Source of the DNA: Candidatus Methanoperedens sp. | GTDB taxonomy: Archaea; Halobacteriota; Methanosarcinia; Methanosarcinales; Methanoperedenaceae | DNA: 52,337 bases | NCBI GenBank assembly: GCA_012026795.1 | Contig: VEPM01000029.1 | Coordinates: 1 to 52,337, forward strand | Reading direction: 5' to 3' | Shown: piece after piece, positions 7,215-15,674 of the stretch | Position numbering within the stretch: the stretch's first letter is position 1 | How the letters are laid out: each line of letters starts with the position of its first letter | The notes under the pieces: generated by a model | Database searches by the model: none | Seen by the model: the letters and a program-made list of their open reading frames with translations, nothing else | Told to the model about the DNA's origin: nothing | Translations under genes and position numbers: made by a program

Positions 7215-8093
7215 ATGTTAAAAAAATTGAAATTATATGCAAATTTTGTTGTGTTGAAGCATACGCTTTTTGCCATCCCTTTTGCTTATCTTGGCGCAAT
7301 CCTGGCAAGTAAAGGTATTCCTGAACTTGGGGTTTTGTTTTGGGTCGGGCTTGCGTTCCTGGGGGCGCGAAGTGCCGCGATGGCGCTGAATAACCTCATT
7401 GATAAGGATATTGATGCAAAAAACCCGAGGACAGTAAATCGCGAGCTGCCTGCTGGCAAGATAACATTATTTGAAGTATGGGGATTAATAATCATATCCT
7501 ACTTTTTCCTGTTTTACTCTGCCTATAAATTGAATCCACTGTGCCTTTTGCTTGCGCCCATCATTCCTGTTACCTCAATAATATATCCATATCTTAAAAG
7601 GTCTCTTCCGATATCGCATTTTGTCCTGGGCATGAACCTTGGTTATGCGCCTGTAGGAGGATGGCTTGCAGTAACGGGAATATTTAAGTTCCCATTCGGC
7701 ACACCAGAAATTGCCATGCTTCTGCTTCTATTTGCTGTTACATTCTGGGTAGCGGGTTTTGATATTATTTATTCGCTCCAGGATATTGATTTTGATATCA
7801 GGAATAAGCTGTATTCCGTGCCAGCTGTTTTCGGTGTAAAGAGGGCGCTTGATATGTCATTTTTATCGCATATTCTGATGCTTATACTTCTGATAGCATT
7901 GATGTTCGTGCTCAATCTTGGGGTTATTTTCAAAGTGGGGCTGATTATTATTGCTGCTCTTATATGGTATGAGCATACGCTTGTTAAAGCGGATAACTTT
8001 ACCAATGTTCCTGTGGCGTTCTTTAATGTGAATGCGGCAGTGAGTTTGAGCATGCTGGCATTTACGGTATTGGATATATTGATACGTTACTAA
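7215..8093 (+). CDS. mqnP: UbiA-family prenyltransferase, MqnP-like
   Basis: 292 residues from the ATG at 7215. An earlier TTG at 7170 would overlap the start of the GPN gene and adds sequence foreign to the family. It is an integral membrane protein with about eight to nine TM segments. The first Asp-rich motif NNLIDKDIDAKN (about residues 65-76) and the second, YSLQDIDFDIRN, bind Mg-prenyl diphosphate. The early HTLFAIPFAY block is typical of the 4-hydroxybenzoate/MqnP subgroup, which prenylates the aromatic ring in the futalosine menaquinone route. With UbiD two genes away and MqnC at 15 kb, quinone synthesis is the best fit. Other archaeal UbiA roles are geranylgeranylglycerol-phosphate transfer and haem side-chain attachment. 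Confidence 0.88.
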   Translation: MLKKLKLYANFVVLKHTLFAIPFAYLGAILASKGIPELGVLFWVGLAFLGARSAAMALNNLIDKDIDAKNPRTVNRELPAGKITLFEVWGLIIISYFFLFYSAYKLNPLCLLLAPIIPVTSIIYPYLKRSLPISHFVLGMNLGYAPVGGWLAVTGIFKFPFGTPEIAMLLLLFAVTFWVAGFDIIYSLQDIDFDIRNKLYSVPAVFGVKRALDMSFLSHILMLILLIALMFVLNLGVIFKVGLIIIAALIWYEHTLVKADNFTNVPVAFFNVNAAVSLSMLAFTVLDILIRY

Positions 8094-8112
8094 AGAATTC
8101 GATTAGAAGATT

Positions 8113-8589
8113 TTAAATCTCTTCATTTGTTTTTGTTTCATATTTTGATAATGATGGTATGTTATCTTTAACAAAAGTATAATATGTGAATCTTCCTTCC
8201 TTTCGTTTAATAAAATGACCCCTTTCTTGTTCTTCAATTTTTTTCATTGCATTTTCGATTTTACTATATAAGCTATAATATGCTTTTTTCCATTCCTCTT
8301 TACTGAGGTTTGGATAGAATTTTTTTCGAACCAATTCTGTTCCAAATTCAAAATTAATTTGCGTTTTGAATAAATTTATTAATTCTTCAATGCTAGGATG
8401 TTTTAATTCTCTTGTTTCTTCAACTAAATTAATTTCTTTAGCAATATCTTCGGTTTGCTTTTTTGTTTCATATATTTTTTTTCTTTCAATTTTAATCCCA
8501 GTTATAGACTCAAATATCTTTTCTACATCTGAGTCGCTTTTTTCTAGACGATATTTATTATTGTTAAATTCAAATATTATATGTGCCAT
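8113..8589 (-). CDS. Hypothetical protein, charged and AT-rich
   Basis: 158 residues, very rich in Lys, Glu and Ile, with no membrane segment. The N-terminal strand pattern (HIIFEFNNNKYRLE) is followed by long helices with heptad character at about 35-65 and 95-125. I recognise no family. Base composition is more AT-rich than the flanking UbiA and Rpp21 genes, which together with the neighbouring tandem repeat hints at a recently acquired segment (8.1-9.3 kb). Confidence 0.6.
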   Translation of the reverse strand: MAHIIFEFNNNKYRLEKSDSDVEKIFESITGIKIERKKIYETKKQTEDIAKEINLVEETRELKHPSIEELINLFKTQINFEFGTELVRKKFYPNLSKEEWKKAYYSLYSKIENAMKKIEEQERGHFIKRKEGRFTYYTFVKDNIPSLSKYETKTNEEI

Positions 8590-8620
8590 TTTATCATCTC
8601 TCTCGCATAAAGGAATGGGG

Positions 8621-8791
8621 TTAATACCATTCCCTCATAGGCTCTGAATACACTAACTTTCTCAGTGTATATAAGCCTACAAATCCTACTATGAGTAATT
8701 TCGCTGAAATCGGGATTGGTAGATTCCATAATAAACCAATGACTCCTAGCTGTATTAGAACCCATAGTGAAAATTCAACACTATTTTTCAT
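8621..8791 (-). CDS. Small two-TM membrane protein
   Basis: 56 residues from the ATG at 8791, which has AAGGAG seven bases upstream; the longer frame to 8812 lacks a ribosome site. Two hydrophobic helices (about 5-21 and 27-42) are joined by LPIPISAK, with a short charged tail. It lies 31 bp upstream of the charged hypothetical gene and in the same direction, so they are probably co-transcribed from a TATA-like ATTATATACT near 8880. Function unknown. Confidence 0.55.
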   Translation of the reverse strand: MKNSVEFSLWVLIQLGVIGLLWNLPIPISAKLLIVGFVGLYTLRKLVYSEPMREWY

Positions 8792-8939
8792 ACATACTCC
8801 TTTTAACGCCATTGCCCGCCAGCGTCTGCGGTATTTTCTTACTCAACACTGGAATTTGCAGTATTAACCGAAAAGTATATAATTAGCAAGGTCAATAGTA
8901 TGTTGCACATAACTAATGACGTATCTAACGATACCTCAC

Positions 8940-8966
8940 GGGGTTGCTCTGCAATCCCATTTTTTT
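8940..8966 (+). terminator. Hairpin with T-run, terminator-like
   Basis: GGGGTTGC (8940-8947) pairs with GCAATCCC (8951-8958) with one mismatch around a TCT loop, followed by seven Ts. No plus-strand gene ends nearby, so if it acts it terminates an unseen transcript. Confidence 0.4.
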
Positions 8967-9102
8967 GGTTAGGGATTGTTATTCCCAAACTAACTACCAT
9001 CTCATTCCATATAAAGCTAATGGTTAAACTTGTTTTGTTTTAATTCCCAGAAACAATCCATTCACTCTTCTTTCTTTATTAGTTAGCCTCTCTATCTTTA
9101 TC

Positions 9103-9293
9103 CTAGTTAGTCTCTAATTACTCTTTAGTTAATCTTTCTACTCTTTAGTTAGTCTCTAATTACTCTTTAGTTAGTCTCTAATTACTCTTTAGTTAGTCTC
9201 TAATTACTCTTTAGTTAGTCTCTAATTACTCTTTAGTTAGTCTCTAATTACTCTCTAATTACTCTTTAGTTAGTCTCTAATTACTCTCTAATT
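9103..9293. repeat. 22-bp tandem repeat, about seven to eight copies
   Basis: The unit TTAGTTAGTCTCTAATTACTCT is repeated head to tail, with the core GTCTCTAATTA found seven times. The last copies carry short 10-11 bp sub-duplications (CTCTAATTACT) and the first copies have decayed. There are no spacers, so it is not CRISPR. The array sits directly upstream of the RNase P protein gene in an otherwise empty 550-bp stretch (8813-9359). The strand shown is pyrimidine rich. Confidence 0.9.
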
Positions 9294-9359
9294 AGTTTCT
9301 CTTCTCTCTATCTATTTTTTTATGAAACATTATTTGTAATCCAACGCCAATTATGCCCC

Positions 9360-9659
9360 ATGCGCAAAAAACAGAAAGACTGGTCAAAGGACATGGCATT
9401 TCAGCGCATGATCCGGCTTTTTGAACTGGCTCATATTGAATTCGAGAAATATCCTGCTCGCAGCAACCGTTATGTCCAACTTGCAAGGAAAATAGGGATG
9501 AGGTACAGGGTCAGGATGCCCCCTGGGTTGAAGAGGCAAATATGCAAGCACTGCCATACGTATTTAGTCCAGGGCGTTACTGCACGGACAAGGCTTCAGG
9601 GCACTCACATATCTATTACATGCACATCGTGCGGAAAGCAGATGAGATTTCCGTACTGA
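9360..9659 (+). CDS. rnp4: RNase P protein component 4 (Rpp21/Rpr2)
   Basis: 99 residues, the standard archaeal size. An N-terminal helical part rich in basic residues ends with ARKIGMRYRVRMP. A four-Cys zinc ribbon follows (CKHC near residue 62 and CTSC near 89), closing with GKQMRFPY. Rpp21 pairs with Rpp29 on the specificity side of archaeal RNase P and helps process tRNA 5' ends in the cytoplasm. The next gene starts 18 bp downstream in the same direction. Confidence 0.93.
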   Translation: MRKKQKDWSKDMAFQRMIRLFELAHIEFEKYPARSNRYVQLARKIGMRYRVRMPPGLKRQICKHCHTYLVQGVTARTRLQGTHISITCTSCGKQMRFPY

Positions 9660-9677
9660 AAATCAGAACAGTGAAAT

Positions 9678-10220
9678 ATGGAAAACATCATAAATTCAGA
9701 AACATTTTCATTAATTGTCCTTCCAATCCTGATTTTTTTGGCTCGCATCGTAGATGTTACATTCGGGACTATCAGGATAATATTTGTTTCAAGAGGTCTG
9801 AAGTGGCTTGCCCCGATTTTTGGTTTTTTTGAAATAATGATATGGCTCTTTGCAATCGGCCAGGTTTTCAGCAATATGACAAATATTACTTATTATGTAG
9901 CATATGCGGGAGGTTTTGCCTGTGGAAACTTCGTAGGTATCTGGATAGAAGAGAAAATGGCAATAGGTACCCTGGTCGTTCGAATTATTACACAAAAAGA
10001 TGGATTTCAGTTGTTGGAATTTTTAAAATCCGAAGGTTTTGGTGTTACGAGCATTGATGCAGAGGGAGCGAGAGGAAAAGTAAAAATCGTTTATACTATC
10101 ATTAAGAGGCGGGACCTTCAACAGGTTGTCGGCATTATCAAAAGATTTAATCCCAGGGCGTTTTATTCAATAGAAGAAGTCAGGTCGGCAGCCGAAGGCA
10201 TATTTCCACCTGGAAAATGA
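9678..10220 (+). CDS. UPF0316 (DUF5698/DUF2179) membrane protein
   Basis: 180 residues. The first about 90 residues hold three TM helices with the family motif RIVDVTFGTIRIIFVSRG. The second half is a soluble ferredoxin-like DUF2179 domain (IEEKMAIGT, GFGVTSIDAEGARG, VYTIIKRRDL). The biochemical role of UPF0316 proteins is not known; similar C-terminal domains appear in other membrane proteins as putative ligand sensors. It is probably co-transcribed with the Rpp21 gene. Confidence 0.9.
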   Translation: MENIINSETFSLIVLPILIFLARIVDVTFGTIRIIFVSRGLKWLAPIFGFFEIMIWLFAIGQVFSNMTNITYYVAYAGGFACGNFVGIWIEEKMAIGTLVVRIITQKDGFQLLEFLKSEGFGVTSIDAEGARGKVKIVYTIIKRRDLQQVVGIIKRFNPRAFYSIEEVRSAAEGIFPPGK

Positions 10221-10282
10221 TTCCAATGTTAAACCTGTTCAATTGAGAAGATTTTAATTATTGGGACGCTAAATTAGACTTA

Positions 10283-12346
10283 ATGAGTGAAGAGGTTGGT
10301 AAAAGAAAAGCGAACCGATTGATCGGTGAAAAAAGTCCCTACCTTTTGCAGCATGCATATAATCCCGTGAACTGGTACCCGTGGGGTGAAGAAGCTTTTG
10401 ATAAAGCCAGGACTGAAGATAAGCCTGTTTTTCTCTCTATTGGATATTCCACATGTCACTGGTGTCATGTAATGGAAAAGGAATCTTTTGAGGATAATGA
10501 TGTCGCAGCATTAATGAATGACTCCTTTGTGAGTATCAAAGTTGACAGGGAAGAAAGACCGGATATCGATAGCATATATATGGCAGTCTGCCAGGCAATG
10601 ACAGGAAGCGGGGGATGGCCGCTTAATTTATTACTTACACCTGACAGGAAACCATTTCACGCTATGACCTATATACCGAAAGAAAGCAGGTTCGGCCGGG
10701 TTGGTATGCTGGACATGATACCCCAGGTCAAAGAACTCTGGAACTTGCGGAGGGATGAAGTTGAAAAAGCCGCAAACCATAATGTAAATGCTCTCAAGCC
10801 TGCATCAGGATCCCTTACAGGAGAAAGACTTACTGAAGAAATACTTCATATTGCCTATGAACAGCTTCTGGGAATGTTCGATGAAGAACACGGCGGTTTT
10901 GGTCATGCGCCCAAGTTCCCGGCACCTCACAACCTCATGTTCCTTCTTCGCTACTGGAAACGCACAGGAGACAGGATGGCTCTTATGATGGTTGAAAAGA
11001 CCCTTTCAGGCATGCGTATGGGAGGAATTTATGACCATGTGGGATCTGGTTTTCACCGCTATTCCGTTGATCAGAGATGGCTTGTTCCGCATTTTGAAAA
11101 AATGCTTTATGACCAGTCTTTGCTGGCAATGGCTTATACCGAGGCTTACCAGGCGACAGGAAAAAAAGAATACGAAAATACATGCCGGGAAGTTTTTACC
11201 TACGTATTGAGGGATATGACCTCACCTGAGGGAGGATTTTTCTCAGGCGAAGATGCTGACAGCGAAGGTGAAGAAGGAAAATTTTACCTCTGGACTGAGA
11301 ATGAGATACGGCAGGTTCTCACGGATGAAGAGTACATATCAGTTAAGAAATTATTCAATATCAAGGTAAACGGAAATTTCCCGGAAGGAGATGGACGAAA
11401 TATTTTTTATTTATCAAAACCTGTTAACGAATCTGGTTTACAGTCATCAGACATTGAAAAGAGCATCAAGACCTCAAGACGTAAATTGTTCAAAGCACGT
11501 GAAAAACGTATACATCCCGGCAAGGATGACAAGATCCTGACAGACTGGAATGGATTGATGATAGCAGCCCTGGCTAAAGCTTCCCGGGCTTTTGACGAAC
11601 CCGGATATGCAAAAGCTGCTCAGAATGCTGCGGATTTTATTCTTTCCACAATGCGTAACTCAAATGATGGTCTTTATCACCGTTACAGGGAAGGTGAAGC
11701 AGCAATTAAGGGCTTTTTAGATGATTATGCGTTCCTGGTCTGGGGACTGCTCGAACTTTACGAGACAACTTTCGAGATCCGCTACCTGAAGGCAGCTCTT
11801 GAATTCAATGAATATCTGCTTACACATTTCTGGGATATGGAGGCTGGTGGATTTTTCCTTACTTCAGATAATACCGAGAATATTCTCATGAGGAAAAAAG
11901 ACATCTATGACGGAGCAATTCCGTCAGGGAATTCGGTAGCGATGTTGAACCTTATACGGCTTTCCAGGATCAGGGCTGACCCGGAACTTGAAAGAAAAGC
12001 TGAAGCTATCGGAAAGGCATTCTCCCTGAGAGTTGGGCAGGCACCTGCTGGTTATACCATGCTTATGTCAGCACTTGATTTCATCCTGGGGCCATCGAGT
12101 GAAGTTGTAATTGCAGGGGACTTGCAGGCAGATGATACGATGGATATGCTAAAGGCACTCAGGAAAGAATTTATTCCGAATAAGGTTGTAATTTTGCGGC
12201 CTGATGACGAAAGTGAAATCACAAAGATTGCTGATTATACAAAAAACCTTTCAAGCAAGGGAGGCAAAGCCGTTGCATATGTATGCCGGAATTTTAGCTG
12301 CAAATTGCCTGTAACTGATCCGGGGGAAATGCTGGAATTGTTGTGA
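10283..12346 (+). CDS. Thioredoxin-domain and six-hairpin glycosidase-like protein (YyaL/SPATA20 family)
   Basis: 687 residues, the usual size. The N-terminal DUF255 thioredoxin-like domain shows [21 protein letters not shown]-type family sequence and a CHWC active site at about residues 56-59 (STCHWCHVM). An alpha/alpha-toroid domain resembling N-acylglucosamine 2-epimerase follows ([36 protein letters not shown]). The family is widespread but its substrate is unknown; the CxxC suggests a redox step. It has its own short upstream gap and converges on the surface-protein gene with five bases between the stops. Confidence 0.93.
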   Translation: MSEEVGKRKANRLIGEKSPYLLQHAYNPVNWYPWGEEAFDKARTEDKPVFLSIGYSTCHWCHVMEKESFEDNDVAALMNDSFVSIKVDREERPDIDSIYMAVCQAMTGSGGWPLNLLLTPDRKPFHAMTYIPKESRFGRVGMLDMIPQVKELWNLRRDEVEKAANHNVNALKPASGSLTGERLTEEILHIAYEQLLGMFDEEHGGFGHAPKFPAPHNLMFLLRYWKRTGDRMALMMVEKTLSGMRMGGIYDHVGSGFHRYSVDQRWLVPHFEKMLYDQSLLAMAYTEAYQATGKKEYENTCREVFTYVLRDMTSPEGGFFSGEDADSEGEEGKFYLWTENEIRQVLTDEEYISVKKLFNIKVNGNFPEGDGRNIFYLSKPVNESGLQSSDIEKSIKTSRRKLFKAREKRIHPGKDDKILTDWNGLMIAALAKASRAFDEPGYAKAAQNAADFILSTMRNSNDGLYHRYREGEAAIKGFLDDYAFLVWGLLELYETTFEIRYLKAALEFNEYLLTHFWDMEAGGFFLTSDNTENILMRKKDIYDGAIPSGNSVAMLNLIRLSRIRADPELERKAEAIGKAFSLRVGQAPAGYTMLMSALDFILGPSSEVVIAGDLQADDTMDMLKALRKEFIPNKVVILRPDDESEITKIADYTKNLSSKGGKAVAYVCRNFSCKLPVTDPGEMLELL

Positions 12347-12351
12347 AGTAT

Positions 12352-14022
12352 CTATTTTCTCACCCATAAGAAGTACAATGCAACTATAACAATATTTATA
12401 ATTAATATGATCAATATTATAGACCATGTCGCGATCCCTGACGATCCAATCCGGGTAATGACCGCTGTTTGTGCAGGTTGTGATGGTTTGTCATCATGAT
12501 CTGGCGCTTTGACCTGAGGCTGTTGTGGGGTTTCAAGAAGTGATCTGTTGTCAGCAGGTTTTGCTACACTTATCTTCGCAGCTATAGCAAACGGTGAGAA
12601 TGTAATTGTCTTTCCTTCAAAAAATGTGTTTGCGTTGTCTTTTGACAATACCCTGGTTTCAAGTTCTATCCAGCTATCTCCGTTCCATTTCATTAATACG
12701 ATATCGCTGCTTGTAACATTATTCGTTCTTATCCAATTATTATCTACCTTGAATTTAATGAGGGCTTCCTTTATGTTCCTTGATGTTGCATAGCCCGGTG
12801 TCCCCACCCAGATATTGATATTTTTATAAACAAGACCATTCGGCGGAGCCTTAACAAGGCTGGAAGTGCCTTTCAGTACTTCCTCTAAGGCCGTTATCAT
12901 ATCCATAGAGGTGTTGCCAGTTATATTGACGGACATTACAGGACTCTTTGCATGTGTAAACCTGAAGGAAGTGACCACATTCCTGAACATTGGCTGGTCA
13001 CTCCGTTCAATCAACTCAATATTATTCCTGTTCTCTCTGGATGAACCGCCCCCGCCCTTACTGTTATCATCGCTGCTCAGGGGTGTATTGGCTGGCAGGG
13101 AATATGTAACATTTACTGATGTTTCGACCGGGGTTACGGAGGAATCCTGATTATCGGTTGGGGGTGTTGTTGATACGGCCGGAGCAGTTGTGTCCACTAC
13201 ATTGACCGTTCTTGTAATCTCTGTCGCTGCATTATCCGAGGAATCCTTCACTTTATAGGTAATGATGTAGGTTCCTTTGACTGCGGTATTGACCGTTCCG
13301 GTCATTATTGCCGTGAAACCTGTATCGTAGTTGTCTGTAACCGTGACTCCGGCATCAGTATAGGTTGAATCCACAGGCACTATCTCCGGATTGTTGCCCT
13401 TAAGAGTTATTACCGGCTTTGTTGTATCCTGGACTGTAACTGTGAATTCAGAGGGAGTTGCCGCGTTGCTATTGGCGTCGGTCTTTGTACAGGTCACCTG
13501 TGTTACTCCGAGAGGGAATGTTCCTGTGTACTTATCGCATATTGATGACAGATCGCCATCGACTATATCATGGGACATTGGAGGAACAATGGTGACTGTA
13601 GCTCCTGATGGGCTTGTTGCCTCAGCAACTATTGGTGTAACTGCATCAATAGTTGGTGGAGTGGTATCAACCACATTTACAGTTCTTGTTTTCTGATCAA
13701 CTGTATTTTTATCTGGATCTGTTATATAATATGTAACAGTATATACTCCAACGACTGCTGTGTTTACAGGGTTGACTGTCACTAAGGAGGAGGTAATATC
13801 GTTATCAGCATATGAGGCGATTGCTCCGGCGTCGATATATGAAGAGCCTGCTTCAACGGTTACCGGATCAAAACCAAGTAGAGTGATGACCGGGTTTTTA
13901 TCTGATTTATCTGAGGGAGGCGCACCCGCCACGGATACCAGAACAAGAAAAATGGTCAATAACATTATAATAGATTTAAGAGAGATTATACCTGGATATT
14001 TCCAATCATCATCTACCTTCAT
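12352..14022 (-). CDS. Surface protein with HYR/DUF5011 repeats and a PGF-pre-PGF domain
   Basis: 556 residues from the ATG at 14022, chosen because it puts a signal sequence (hydrophobic stretch ending VSVAGA) near the N-terminus and has AGGT upstream. Three Ig-like modules follow, each with a VITL.G..P....-type start and a TVNVVDTT end. A Gly-rich hinge (GGGGSS) leads to the PGF-pre-PGF domain (FRFTHAKSPVMSVNITG, VSYRNIK-like middle, WIELETRVLS, FAIAAK). One C-terminal membrane helix ends in VRK. Such proteins are S-layer-associated in Methanosarcinales-type archaea. N-x-S/T sites suggest N-glycosylation. Confidence 0.88.
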   Translation of the reverse strand: MKVDDDWKYPGIISLKSIIMLLTIFLVLVSVAGAPPSDKSDKNPVITLLGFDPVTVEAGSSYIDAGAIASYADNDITSSLVTVNPVNTAVVGVYTVTYYITDPDKNTVDQKTRTVNVVDTTPPTIDAVTPIVAEATSPSGATVTIVPPMSHDIVDGDLSSICDKYTGTFPLGVTQVTCTKTDANSNAATPSEFTVTVQDTTKPVITLKGNNPEIVPVDSTYTDAGVTVTDNYDTGFTAIMTGTVNTAVKGTYIITYKVKDSSDNAATEITRTVNVVDTTAPAVSTTPPTDNQDSSVTPVETSVNVTYSLPANTPLSSDDNSKGGGGSSRENRNNIELIERSDQPMFRNVVTSFRFTHAKSPVMSVNITGNTSMDMITALEEVLKGTSSLVKAPPNGLVYKNINIWVGTPGYATSRNIKEALIKFKVDNNWIRTNNVTSSDIVLMKWNGDSWIELETRVLSKDNANTFFEGKTITFSPFAIAAKISVAKPADNRSLLETPQQPQVKAPDHDDKPSQPAQTAVITRIGSSGIATWSIILIILIINIVIVALYFLWVRK

Positions 14023-14129
14023 ATTAGCATACCTTTTTTTACAATCCGGTTTAGTTATACTCAGGAAGTATATTAAACTATAACTCTGCAATTTTTTGGC
14101 GATAGCTGGAACAGATATGAAAAAATGAA

Positions 14130-14264
14130 TTATTTTTGAATCTCAAAAAGAACCGGATACTTTAGAATTTTGATATGATTAGCTGAAATATAAAGTTCTT
14201 CAATTTTTTTTCCAATGATACCAGCTTTTAATAATTGGACTCTTTCTTTAGAAGTTTCAAGCAT
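14130..14264 (-). CDS. 44-residue small protein of the MLETSKERV type
   Basis: A short gene with ATG at 14264, stop at 14130-14132, a strong AGGGGG ribosome site nine bases upstream and a TATA-like GTTTATAGTATAC about 40 bases before it. The protein starts MLETSKERVQLLKAG, continues GKKIEELYI, and has a beta-like VLFEI end. I recall short archaeal hypotheticals with an ETSKERVKLLKAG start in Methanosarcinales genomes, which supports a real gene, but the function is unknown. It is soluble and amphipathic. It lies between the surface-protein gene and the mqnC gene. Confidence 0.65.
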   Translation of the reverse strand: MLETSKERVQLLKAGIIGKKIEELYISANHIKILKYPVLFEIQK

Positions 14265-14437
14265 ATTAATTTACCCCCTATTTTCTTAGGATGTTAACTA
14301 TCCGTATACTATAAACGTTGACTTCACACACACCCTTGGTTTGTCAACCTTTACCCGTTTTATGATATAACGATACTATGCTTGTAGATAAATATTTCGA
14401 TATAATTTGAAATTATCAAATAGTTTAAAGAAAATTG

Positions 14438-14500
14438 TGAGGTTGGGTAAAAAAACAAATTTTGGATAGGATAGGTCTTTTGCCACTAACCCCAACCTCA
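14438..14500. repeat. 10-bp inverted repeat with a 43-base loop
   Basis: TGAGGTTGGG (14438-14447) and CCCAACCTCA (14491-14500) are perfectly complementary. On the minus strand it lies 59 bp past the mqnC stop and has a T-run inside the loop. It could be a transcript end. Its long-loop shape and GTTAGTGG(C) stretch recall the hairpins at 4373 and 4505. Confidence 0.45.
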
Positions 14501-14558
14501 TGCTAAGTCTGTTTTGACATAGTAATAAAGCTTATTGTCCATAATGAAGAAACTTGTT

Positions 14559-15674
14559 TCAATACCGTTCAATTATATTATACAATGTATCTCTTTTTGC
14601 AACAGGACGCCCTAATTTCCTGGCAGCATGGATAAATTCGTCAATGTTCTTACTGTGAAAAGGCACACCTGCGGCACGGACAACATTTTCCTCGATCATT
14701 GTCCCGCCAAGGTCATTTGCGCCAAAACCCAGTGCCATTTGTGCAACATCGATGCCCTGGGTCACCCAGGAAGCCTGGATATTCCGAATGTGGCCATCAA
14801 GAAGAATTCTTGATACAGCAACTATTTTGAGGTAATCTATCCCGGTTGAAGTCCCATTCAATCCTGTATTCCCGGATTGGAAAGTCCAGGGTATAAATGC
14901 CGTAAAACCATGATACTTTTTCTGCATATCCCGCACCCTGATTATATGTTTTATCCTTTCCTCCGGGGTTTCCTCATGCCCGAAGACCATTGTAGCAGTT
15001 GCCGGGATACCCAGTGAGTGCGCTATTAGCATTACTTCCTGCCATTTCTTCCACCCGATCTTTTTTGGAGAAACGGAATCCCTTACCCTGTCATCAAGGA
15101 TCTCTGCTCCGCCTCCTGGTATTGAATCAAGTCCCGCCTCATGAAGGCGTAAGATCGTTTCTTTTATCCCGGCTCCATATAACTTTGAGATATGCACGAT
15201 CTCAGGAGGAGAAAAAGCATGCATCTGGACGTTGAATTTTTTCTTAACCTCTTTTAGCATTTTTTCATAATATTCAATGGGAATATCAGGATTCAATCCG
15301 CCCTGTATGAGTATCTGGGTCGCCCCAAGCTTTATGGCTTCATCAACTTTTTCAAGTATCTTCCCAATGCTTAATACGTAGGCATCTTTTGCATCCTGTT
15401 CACGATAAAAAGCACAGAACTTGCATCTGGATGTGCAGATATTCGTATAATTTATGTTGCGGTCAATAACAAATGTGACAAGATCCCCTGTGCTTTTTTT
15501 TCGCAAAGTATCTGCGGCTGCTCCTAATAAATTAAGGTCATTACATTCAAGCAGTTTTTTTCCTGCATCCAGATCAAGTGATCCGTATCCGCATCCGTTA
15601 TTCACCGCTCGATCGAGAATTTCGATAATTTCGGTGTCATCGGATAATTGTTTTATTATATCAAAATTTGTCAT
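14559..15674 (-). CDS. mqnC: Radical SAM cyclase MqnC (dehypoxanthine futalosine cyclase), CofH relative
   Basis: 371 residues. The radical SAM cluster motif is Cys80, Cys84 and Cys87 in CTSRCKFCAF. MqnC cyclises dehypoxanthine futalosine in the futalosine menaquinone pathway. The closest alternative is CofH (F420 synthesis). DRNINYTNIC, CAFYRE, FIPWTFQ and FGANDLGGTMIEENVVRAAG match MqnC better than CofH in my reading. The start overlaps the end of the DHPS-like gene by 14 bp, implying coupled translation. Pairing a quinone gene with a pterin-type gene is unexpected. MqnA, MqnB and MqnD are not in the window. Confidence 0.85.
   Translation of the reverse strand: MTNFDIIKQLSDDTEIIEILDRAVNNGCGYGSLDLDAGKKLLECNDLNLLGAAADTLRKKSTGDLVTFVIDRNINYTNICTSRCKFCAFYREQDAKDAYVLSIGKILEKVDEAIKLGATQILIQGGLNPDIPIEYYEKMLKEVKKKFNVQMHAFSPPEIVHISKLYGAGIKETILRLHEAGLDSIPGGGAEILDDRVRDSVSPKKIGWKKWQEVMLIAHSLGIPATATMVFGHEETPEERIKHIIRVRDMQKKYHGFTAFIPWTFQSGNTGLNGTSTGIDYLKIVAVSRILLDGHIRNIQASWVTQGIDVAQMALGFGANDLGGTMIEENVVRAAGVPFHSKNIDEFIHAARKLGRPVAKRDTLYNIIERY

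Noticed and set aside
9103-9293. CRISPR-like array
   Set aside because: Repeats are directly adjacent with no unique spacers; it is a tandem repeat.
14559-15674. CofH (F420 synthesis) for the radical SAM enzyme
   Set aside because: DRNINYTNIC, FIPWTFQ and FGANDLGGTMIEENVV fit MqnC better; kept as alternative.
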